Below, in pieces: positions 1-4,658 of a stretch of 6,402 nt of DNA; the stretch's first letter is position 1; each line of letters begins with the position of its first letter. A program made the translations under genes and the position numbers. The DNA comes from Atribacterota bacterium. GTDB lineage: Bacteria > Atribacterota > Phoenicimicrobiia > Phoenicimicrobiales > Phoenicimicrobiaceae. The stretch covers positions 1 through 6,402 of the forward strand of contig JAUVOA010000092.1 in assembly GCA_030599445.1 (NCBI GenBank), read 5' to 3'. Under the pieces are notes generated by a model, which saw only the letters and a program-made list of their open reading frames with translations, did no database searches and had not been told where the DNA came from.

Positions 1-23
1 AACTTCTTACTCGTTAAAAGTAC

Positions 24-60
24 ACGATGTCTATGTATTTTTGGGTCTACGATGTCTATG
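24..60. repeat. 12-bp direct repeat ACGATGTCTATG, 25-bp period
   Basis: The word ACGATGTCTATG occurs at 24-35 and again at 49-60. No gene is visible in 1-63, and the repeat's meaning is unknown. Confidence 0.6.
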
Positions 61-63
61 AAC

Positions 64-182
64 TTGTCAGTTAGTCGTTAGCATTACTAGCGTAGAGCGT
101 ATAGCATTTAGCGTATAGGATAAATCAATAAACTAAAAACGTAAAGCGTAAAGCGAAAACCCATAATTCAAAACTCAAAACT
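64..182. repeat. Degenerate heptamer array A, copy 1 (GTAWAGC-like)
   Basis: Read in steps of seven from 64, this stretch gives 17 related units, for example GTAGAGC, GTATAGC, ATTTAGC, GTATAGG, then GTAAAGC twice and CAAAACT twice. By hand count about 69 of 112 neighbouring-unit positions match, roughly twice what base composition would give. Phase is kept throughout, so this is a decayed tandem array and not coding DNA. Confidence 0.7.
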
Positions 183-417
183 TTTTCGTATTTCAAATAA
201 AGTATTGTTTTTAGTGTAGGGGTCGGATTCATCCGACCCGAGTTTTGCGGACTTGATAATCAAGCCCGCATATCTATCATTCCTATAAAAATGGAAATCC
301 ATTCTATCCCTTTTATCTTTTACATATGAGGGCGTATAGCACACCCCTACTTCTCCCTGTAAACTTGTAACTCGCAACCTGTAACTTATAACTCTTTACA
401 CATTACTTATTACTTAT
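72..417. repeat. Intergenic module copy 1, direct repeat of 1217-1569
   Basis: This block downstream of lptB matches the block upstream of it in the same order and orientation. Shared segments include TAAATCAATAAACTAAAAAC (121-140 and 1292-1311), a 19-bp match (154-172 and 1325-1343) and a 38-bp perfect match (213-250 and 1372-1409), then the GTAACT-type words. No gene is supported anywhere in 1-462. Confidence 0.8.
213..350. repeat. REP-like hairpin cluster, copy 1
   Basis: It starts with GTAGGGG (216-222) overlapping a perfect 9-bp stem with a 2-base centre (220-228 with 231-239). Next is a 10-bp stem with one A/C mismatch (247-256 with 260-269). A decayed hairpin near 330-347 ends in CCCCTAC at 344-350, which is GTAGGGG on the minus strand. 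None of the stems is followed by a T-run, so they do not look like intrinsic terminators. The cluster matches 1372-1501 but is more decayed. Confidence 0.65.
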
Positions 418-459
418 CGCTGTATTTAACTAAATACTATTCACTAACGACTAACGACT
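362..459. repeat. Degenerate heptamer array B, copy 1 (AACTTGT/TACTTAT/AACGACT)
   Basis: There are fourteen units in one phase from 362: AACTTGT, AACTCGC, AACCTGT, AACTTAT and AACTCTT; TACACAT, then TACTTAT twice; two diverged units; and a run ending in ACT that finishes with AACGACT twice. About 55 of 91 neighbouring-unit positions match by hand count. The array ends three bases from the lptB stop codon (463-465). Confidence 0.7.
436..453 (+). repeat. Left arm of an 18-bp perfect inverted repeat flanking lptB
   Basis: ACTATTCACTAACGACTA at 436-453 is the exact reverse complement of 1203-1220. The two arms enclose lptB and its Shine-Dalgarno. Confidence 0.75.
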
Positions 460-462
460 AAT

Positions 463-1185
463 TCATAGATTAAATTTTTCCCCCAGGTAGATTTTTCGGG
501 TGATTTCACAATTTGCTACGTGACGAGGAGTTCCTGAAGTCAATATTTTTCCATTATGCATAATATAAGCTCGATCAGTAATTTTAAGGGTTTCTCTCAC
601 ATTATGGTCGGTAATTAATATCCCCAACCCTTTCCCTTTTAGATAAGAAATTATTTCCTGAATGTCATAAACCGCAATAGGGTCAACTCCGGTAAAGGGT
701 TCGTCAAGTAACATAAAAGATGGTGAGCTGGTTAAGGTTCGGGCTATTTCTACCCGACGCCTTTCCCCTCCGGAGAGCATATATCCTTTGTAATCAGCGA
801 GATGGTCTATTTCCAGTTCCTTTAACAATGAATAGCATCTTTCTCTACGTTCATCTCTCTTGACTCCCAAAGATTCTAAAATTAGAAGGAGATTTTCTTC
901 CACAGTAAGCTTGCGAAAAATTGAAGGTTCCTGGGCTAAATAACCCAAACCCATCCTGGCTCTCTGAAACATAGGAATTTTGGTGATTTCTTTGGCGTTA
1001 AAAGATACTTTTCCATTATCCGGAGCTATTAAGCCCACTATAATATAAAAGGTAGTGGTCTTTCCTGCCCCATTTGGTCCTAAAAGACCTACTACTTCGC
1101 CTTTATTAATCTCTAAGCTAATATCATCAACCACTCGTCTTTTTCGGTAAATTTTTAGTAAATTCTCTGTCCTTATTCCCTGCAC
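463..1185 (-). CDS. lptB: LPS export ABC transporter ATP-binding protein LptB
   Basis: LptB is the cytosolic ATPase that, with LptF and LptG, extracts lipopolysaccharide from the inner membrane and drives it along the Lpt bridge. The 240-residue product has the family's usual length. It carries Walker A GPNGAGKT at 36-43, Q-loop Gln85 (YLAQE, where E. coli has YLPQE), signature LSGGE at 137-141 followed by RRRVEIAR, Walker B FMLLDEP at 157-163, and H-loop His194 in ITDHNVRETL. RRVVDDISL, GKTTTFY and the C-terminal YLGEKF separate LptB from LivF/LivG-type ATPases. The start is GTG (1183-1185) with GAGGGAG six bases upstream. Unlike the common lptC-lptA-lptB order, no lptA or lptC precedes it; repeat-filled DNA lies on both sides, so it may be transcribed alone. 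I saw no confident promoter. Confidence 0.95.
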   Translation of the reverse strand: MQGIRTENLLKIYRKRRVVDDISLEINKGEVVGLLGPNGAGKTTTFYIIVGLIAPDNGKVSFNAKEITKIPMFQRARMGLGYLAQEPSIFRKLTVEENLLLILESLGVKRDERRERCYSLLKELEIDHLADYKGYMLSGGERRRVEIARTLTSSPSFMLLDEPFTGVDPIAVYDIQEIISYLKGKGLGILITDHNVRETLKITDRAYIMHNGKILTSGTPRHVANCEITRKIYLGEKFNL

Positions 1186-1191
1186 GATTTT

Positions 1192-1198
1192 CTCCCTC
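1192..1198 (-). promoter_or_regulatory. Shine-Dalgarno supporting the GTG start of lptB
   Basis: Minus-strand GAGGGAG lies six bases before the GTG at 1185. The heptamer array begins at 1201, just outside this site, so the repeat DNA comes right up to the ribosome binding site without damaging it. Confidence 0.75.
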
Positions 1199-1200
1199 TT

Positions 1201-1340
1201 ACTAGTCGTTAGTGAATAGTCGTTAGTATTACTATAGCATATAGCGGGTAACGTTTTTTAGCGTAGAGTGTACAGCGTTTAGCGTATAGGGTAAATCAAT
1301 AAACTAAAAACCTAAAGCGTAAAACGAAAACCCATAATTC
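1201..1340. repeat. Degenerate heptamer array A, copy 2 (TWTAGCG/TAAAGCG-like)
   Basis: Twenty units keep one phase from 1201. Examples are GTTAGTG, AATAGTC, GTTAGTA, then TTTAGCG, TAGAGTG, TACAGCG, TTTAGCG, TATAGGG, and later TAAAGCG and TAAAACG. It corresponds to the array at 64-182, including the shared non-repetitive words, so the two arrays share an origin. Confidence 0.7.
1203..1220 (-). repeat. Right arm of an 18-bp perfect inverted repeat flanking lptB
   Basis: TAGTCGTTAGTGAATAGT on the plus strand is the reverse complement of 436-453. It lies directly upstream of the lptB ribosome binding site. Confidence 0.75.
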
Positions 1341-1569
1341 AAATTTTTTTTGTATATAAACTATTGTTTTAAGTGTAGGGGTCGGATTCATCCGACCCGA
1401 GTTTTGCGGGCTTGATAAATTAAGCCCCTACCTTAACAGGCGAGACGCCTGTCCTACGGTTTTATATAGACTATTAAGGGCGTATTGCTATACGCCCCTA
1501 CATTCTCTCTGTAAACTTGAAACTCGCAGCCTGTAACTTGTAACTCATTACACATCACTTATTACTTTA
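1217..1569. repeat. Intergenic module copy 2, direct repeat of 72-417
   Basis: Together with 1570-1650 this fills the gene-free 1186-1650 stretch between lptB and fabZ. Order is heptamer array A, hairpin cluster, heptamer array B. It is the better preserved copy and carries one hairpin (1436-1452) that copy 1 lacks. The remainder, 1584-1628, is pyrimidine-rich on the plus strand with no recognisable content. Confidence 0.8.
1375..1501. repeat. REP-like cluster of four hairpins with GTAGG tags
   Basis: Going along the plus strand: GTAGGGG (1375-1381) overlaps stem 1379-1387/1390-1398; stem 1408-1413/1422-1427 runs into CCCCTAC (1425-1431); a perfect 7-bp stem with a 3-base loop, 1436-1442/1446-1452, is followed by CCTAC (1453-1457); and a perfect 8-bp stem, 1478-1485/1490-1497, runs into CCCCTAC (1495-1501). 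On the minus strand the last three each begin 5'-GTAGG and then fold, while the first is in the opposite orientation. Tag-plus-hairpin units in opposed pairs resemble REP/BIME elements. No T-run follows any stem. Confidence 0.7.
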
Positions 1570-1583
1570 TTCTATGTACTATT
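1514..1583. repeat. Degenerate heptamer array B, copy 2
   Basis: Ten in-phase units: AACTTGA, AACTCGC, AGCCTGT, AACTTGT, AACTCAT, TACACAT, CACTTAT, TACTTTA, TTCTATG, TACTATT. Most of the first eight correspond one-to-one with units of the array at 362-459. Confidence 0.7.
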
Positions 1584-1628
1584 TTTCTCCTACCCTCTTT
1601 CTTCTTTGTCTTGGTTTTTCTTTTCTTT

Positions 1629-1660
1629 ACTATATACTATATACCATATACTATATACTG
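1629..1660. repeat. Tandem heptamer ACTATAT x4.5 running into the fabZ 3' end
   Basis: Units ACTATAT, ACTATAT, ACCATAT and ACTATAT, then ACTG, occupy 1629-1660. The fabZ stop codon (1651-1653) and the Ile and Ser codons before it fall inside the array. It is the cleanest, so probably the youngest, heptamer run in the window. Confidence 0.8.
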
Positions 1661-2094
1661 TTTTTTTGAACTGCCGTAAAGAGAAGCTCTGCATAAGCTA
1701 CTAGATTATCCTCCACATAAGCCTCTGCCTTGGCCTTACCAATTCCTCTTACCATCTTTACAATTTCCACTTTAATTATTAATTGGTCACCGGGATAAAC
1801 CGGCTTTTTAAAGCGGGCTTTATCGATCCCGGCGAATAAAGGAATTTTCCCCTTATTTTCTTCTTTGGAAAACATCAGGACTCCACCGGTTTGAGCCATA
1901 GCCTCGATTATAAGTACCCCGGGCATCACCGGGTGTCCCGGAAAATGTCCCTGAAAAAAAGGTTCGTTTATGGTAACATTCTTTACCCCTACAATCTTCT
2001 TTTCTTCCTGCTCTAATATTTTATCCACTAACAAAAAAGGATAACGATGGGGTAAAAGATTTAAAATTTTTCCTATTGATAATTTTTGTTTCAT
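1651..2094 (-). CDS. fabZ: 3-hydroxyacyl-[acyl-carrier-protein] dehydratase FabZ
   Basis: FabZ removes water from (3R)-hydroxyacyl-ACP to give trans-2-enoyl-ACP in cytosolic type II fatty acid synthesis. The 147-residue product is a single hot-dog fold of normal length. It shows LPHRYPFLLVDKI at 14-26 and the active-site stretch GHFPGHPVMPGVLIIEAMAQ starting at residue 49. The catalytic pair is His50 and Glu64, the same 14-residue spacing as His54/Glu68 of E. coli FabZ. FAGIDKARFKKPVYPGD at 87-103 is also typical. The ATG overlaps the skp TGA (ATGA at 2091-2094), so translation is probably coupled; there is no strong Shine-Dalgarno. The C-terminal codons (Ser, Ile, stop TAG) lie inside a tandem heptamer at 1629-1660, so repeat DNA supplies the end of the gene. 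The usual lpxD before it and lpxA after it are missing. Confidence 0.96.
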   Translation of the reverse strand: MKQKLSIGKILNLLPHRYPFLLVDKILEQEEKKIVGVKNVTINEPFFQGHFPGHPVMPGVLIIEAMAQTGGVLMFSKEENKGKIPLFAGIDKARFKKPVYPGDQLIIKVEIVKMVRGIGKAKAEAYVEDNLVAYAELLFTAVQKNSI

Positions 2095-2645
2095 TGTGTT
2101 TTATCTTTTTCTTTCTGTTCTTCTTCTAATTTTCTCATAATTTCCGCTATTACATCCTGAGTAATATCTTCTCCTCCATAGAGAGCAATAGGATAATTTA
2201 AAACGTCGCTTCCTGCTGGTATTTTTATTTCACTATTCATTATCAAATCATATTTTCCTTTATCTCCTACTGCCTTAATTGCTTCAATAATATCTGAATA
2301 ACGAGCCGCTTGATATGATTTTATCTCAGCAAGAATCTTCTCTTTGATTGGTGACCATTCTTTATTAAATTTATCTTCTAACTTTTTAAGTCCAGTTTCA
2401 TCAAGTCCTTTACCTTGTTTATTTAATTCTTCCTGGCGTTTTTGAAGTTCTTCTCGCAAGTTTAAACTAAGTTGATTAATATTTTGGGTATAAGGATGAC
2501 CGGATATAACTACCGCCAAATTAACCAAACCTATCTTTCCCTCTGCTGCCTGAACATTTTGAAAATTCAAAAATAAAAAAATCACCATTGTAAGCAATAA
2601 AATAACAACTGCTTTATTTGCTACTTTTTTTTCTCCTATTTGCAT
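2091..2645 (-). CDS. skp: OmpH/Skp-family periplasmic chaperone
   Basis: Skp/OmpH trimers hold unfolded outer-membrane proteins in the periplasm and deliver them to BamA. The 184-residue product has a signal peptide: basic n-region (EKKVANK), hydrophobic core at 12-28, likely cleavage after VQA at residue 33. The mature protein opens with KIGLVNLAVVISGHP, the family's first body strand. A charged coiled-coil arm runs from about 53 to 112 (REELQKRQEELNKQ and onward). The second half of the body domain follows: KYDLIMNSEI at 131-140, YGGEDITQDV at 156-165, then a Lys/Glu-rich tail. E. coli Skp is 161 residues, so the size is normal. It lies downstream of bamA as in many Gram-negatives, although a repeat-filled spacer separates them. 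The stop codon TGA overlaps the fabZ ATG, giving translational coupling. Start is ATG with a strong AAGGAGG. Confidence 0.88.
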   Translation of the reverse strand: MQIGEKKVANKAVVILLLTMVIFLFLNFQNVQAAEGKIGLVNLAVVISGHPYTQNINQLSLNLREELQKRQEELNKQGKGLDETGLKKLEDKFNKEWSPIKEKILAEIKSYQAARYSDIIEAIKAVGDKGKYDLIMNSEIKIPAGSDVLNYPIALYGGEDITQDVIAEIMRKLEEEQKEKDKTQ

Positions 2646-2651
2646 TATTTT

Positions 2652-2658
2652 CCTCCTT
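2652..2658 (-). promoter_or_regulatory. Strong Shine-Dalgarno of ompH/skp
   Basis: Minus-strand AAGGAGG, six bases before the ATG at 2645, is a near-perfect anti-16S match. It fixes the start and suggests high translation of the skp-fabZ pair. Confidence 0.85.
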
Positions 2659-2666
2659 AATTATTA

Positions 2667-2799
2667 TACAGTATCGCGTATCGCGTTAAAAATACAGTGA
2701 TAAGTGATATGTAATGAGTAATGAGTTTATGTTTTTAAGTTTACAAAACAGGATACACATCACATATTACACATTACACAATTTACTGGCTAACTGGCA
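2667..2799. repeat. Degenerate heptamer array between bamA and ompH
   Basis: Nineteen units in one phase from 2667, including TCGCGTA and TCGCGTT; CAGTGAT, AAGTGAT, ATGTAAT and GAGTAAT; and CATCACA, TATTACA and CATTACA. About 67 of 126 neighbouring-unit positions match by hand count. The two halves are partly complementary: 2710-2722 pairs with 2766-2778 at 12 of 13 positions, so a transcript could fold. There is no GTAGG hairpin cluster here. Confidence 0.6.
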
Positions 2800-2833
2800 A
2801 ACCGGTTAACCGGTTAACTAGTTTAATTGGTCA
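2785..2833. repeat. Octamer tandem repeat (ACYGGYTA) beside the bamA stop
   Basis: Units ACTGGCTA, ACTGGCAA, ACCGGTTA, ACCGGTTA, ACTAGTTT and, after one extra base, ATTGGTCA run from 2785 to 2833, eight bases from the bamA stop codon at 2842-2844. Inside lies a perfect 16-bp palindrome, AACCGGTTAACCGGTT (2800-2815). No T-run follows it on the minus strand, so a terminator is unlikely. Confidence 0.7.
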
Positions 2834-2841
2834 ATTATTTC

Positions 2842-4593
2842 CTAAAAAGTTTGTCCAATACTCAAATATGTTTTTCCAACTCCTGATTCACCAATACCAT
2901 AATCCAATCGAATCGGGCCAATCGGAGTATCAAAACGAACACCTATGCCCTTTCCAAATTTTAAATCTGTTAAATCAATACTTTCTCCAATACCCCATGC
3001 TTGACCCCAATCAGCAAATATTACTGCTTGAAAGTTTTCAGCAAGGGGAAATCTGTATTCTGCATTCAATACCAATGCTTTGTCACCGGAAAACTCATTT
3101 GAATCATAACCTCTTACAGTATTCATTCCCCCCACCTTATATGCTGCAAAAGAAGGTAAATCGGTATCAGCCAATCCACCTATAGCTCTAAAGGCTAATA
3201 CCCCCTGTTCTATCGTATCAGTTAATTTACTCGGATTAGTAATATCTAAGAAATCGGTTATAAATTCAGTAGAAATATACGTCCTAAGGGTTAAATTGTA
3301 TTTGGTAAAATCATAATCTCCTCCTAAAAATCCCCCAGCCTTTTCCAGTGAAAAAGTATGATACCAACCAGATGTAGGATCGAAAACATCATCTCGAGTA
3401 TCGTATATAATGCTTGGTGTAAAACTATTGGTCAATCCTTCATTAGTATCTTCGGGAAGAACTCCGGAAATCAATTCGTATGACACTCTTTCGGTTTTTA
3501 TTTCTAAGCCTAATTTATATGAATCACCTATTTTTCTTCCAAAAATAAGCCTTCCACCCAACTTCTCCTCATCATATTCACCGATAAGTACATCATCTTC
3601 CTTGTCTTCCTCATGAAGGATAGAATTATATACTTCGAATCCTAAAGAAGTAGGTGTACCACCAAACCAGGGCTCAAGAAAAGCAAATTTATAAGTTGTT
3701 CTATTGCCTACCTCTAAGTCAGCTTCTATTTTTTGTCCTCCTCCAAAAAGATTATTTTCCTCGTAACTGACAAATCCTAATAAACCTTCTTCTGAACTAT
3801 ATCCCGCTCCAACTCCAAATTTTCCAGTATTTTTTTCAATCACTTTAATGACTAAAATTACCGAATCTTCTTCACTGCCAGGTTCCAGTCTCATGGTCAC
3901 ATCTTCAAAATGGCCCAAATTATAGATGTCTTGTAAGGATTTTTTTACTATTCCAAAATCAAATAGATCTCCGGGCTCAATGGTGATTTCTCTTGCAATA
4001 ACCTTTTCCTTTGTTTTATCATTGCCTTCAATCATTATTTTTTCCAAGCGACCTTCGGCAATGGTTATCCACAACCCTCCCTCTTCATCAAAATTAACAT
4101 CTTTCACATTGATTAAAAGATAACCTCTGTCTTTATATATTTGAGAAATGCGTTTAAGGTCATTTTTTAATATTTTTTGACTAAATATTTGTCCTTCACT
4201 TAATATCATCACTTCCCTCATATCTTCTTTTGTAACCGCTGTATTGCCACTAATATTTATTTCTTCTATAGGTGGATATTCCTCCAAAACAAATATAACT
4301 TTATATCCGTCTCGAAAAGGTTCTAATTTTATACTTATATCTTTAAAATAACCCAGCTCATAGACTGTCCTTACATCCTTTTCAATATTTTCTTTGGAAA
4401 ATATATCACCCAGATTGGATGCAATTTGGGAGATGATTAAATCCTTAGAAATATTTTCATTTCCTTGTAATACAATAGCCGTTATTGTTCCCTGATTACC
4501 AGCAAAAACAGGGATTATGCTGCTTAGAAAAAATACAGCAATTAAAAATCCAAATAAAATTATATTGCTTCTTCTGTTTCTATTTTTTTCCAT
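2842..4593 (-). CDS. bamA: BamA-type Omp85 outer-membrane assembly protein with three POTRA domains
   Basis: Omp85 proteins insert beta-barrel proteins into the outer membrane. The 583-residue product has a signal peptide (charged MEKNRNRRSN, hydrophobic core 11-29, likely cleavage after VFA at residue 31). Three POTRA domains follow at about 35-107, 108-181 and 183-254, each with the GN/GNxxx start and the Y-x-x-G-Y/H-F pattern. A 16-strand-type barrel (bacterial surface antigen, PF01103) occupies 258-583, with the lid-loop VRGY motif at 493-496, GVRFDTPIGPIRLDYG at 551-566 and a C-terminal Phe. E. coli BamA has five POTRAs and ~810 residues; three POTRAs and this length equal TamA, so by domain count it could be TamA. 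Position next to skp and fabZ favours BamA, and it may serve both roles beside tamB. ATG start with GGGGGAG six bases upstream. Confidence 0.9.
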   Translation of the reverse strand: MEKNRNRRSNIILFGFLIAVFFLSSIIPVFAGNQGTITAIVLQGNENISKDLIISQIASNLGDIFSKENIEKDVRTVYELGYFKDISIKLEPFRDGYKVIFVLEEYPPIEEINISGNTAVTKEDMREVMILSEGQIFSQKILKNDLKRISQIYKDRGYLLINVKDVNFDEEGGLWITIAEGRLEKIMIEGNDKTKEKVIAREITIEPGDLFDFGIVKKSLQDIYNLGHFEDVTMRLEPGSEEDSVILVIKVIEKNTGKFGVGAGYSSEEGLLGFVSYEENNLFGGGQKIEADLEVGNRTTYKFAFLEPWFGGTPTSLGFEVYNSILHEEDKEDDVLIGEYDEEKLGGRLIFGRKIGDSYKLGLEIKTERVSYELISGVLPEDTNEGLTNSFTPSIIYDTRDDVFDPTSGWYHTFSLEKAGGFLGGDYDFTKYNLTLRTYISTEFITDFLDITNPSKLTDTIEQGVLAFRAIGGLADTDLPSFAAYKVGGMNTVRGYDSNEFSGDKALVLNAEYRFPLAENFQAVIFADWGQAWGIGESIDLTDLKFGKGIGVRFDTPIGPIRLDYGIGESGVGKTYLSIGQTF

Positions 4594-4599
4594 TCCTTG

Positions 4600-4606
4600 C
4601 TCCCCC
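4600..4606 (-). promoter_or_regulatory. Shine-Dalgarno of bamA
   Basis: On the minus strand GGGGGAG stands six bases before the ATG at 4593, with a second purine run (AAGGA) directly against the start codon. This supports the chosen start. The rest of the 65-bp tamB-bamA spacer (4607-4658) is AT-rich and shows no convincing promoter or terminator. Confidence 0.75.
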
Positions 4607-4658
4607 TTTTAAATATTCTTAAAATTTTAAATCTCATATCATACATTTTTATATTTTA

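Noticed and set aside
220..239. GC-rich hairpin downstream of lptB as its terminator
   Set aside because: It lies more than 220 bp from the stop codon, lacks a T-run on the minus strand, and an identical hairpin occurs between fabZ and lptB.
168..377. 69-residue open frame on the minus strand
   Set aside because: It starts at TTG without a Shine-Dalgarno and is a translation of the hairpin cluster and heptamer words. The matching region 1326-1529 has no equivalent open frame, so it is not a conserved gene.
64..459. CRISPR array
   Set aside because: Units are 7 bp, degenerate and contiguous, with no 20-40 bp repeats or unique spacers and no cas genes.
1375..1431. A small MITE bounded by GTAGGGG/CCCCTAC terminal inverted repeats
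   Set aside because: The 57-bp size and inverted ends fit, but no target duplication is visible and single tagged hairpins recur next to it, so paired REP-like units explain it better.
1379..1497. Hairpins downstream of fabZ as intrinsic terminators
   Set aside because: No stem is followed by a run of T on the minus strand. The conserved GTAGG tags fit a repeat element better.
2663..2691. Perfect -10 box TATAAT (minus strand 2668-2663) with a weak -35 TTTTAA at 17 bp
   Set aside because: Transcription would begin near 2656, inside the skp Shine-Dalgarno, and the -35 matches consensus at only three of six positions.
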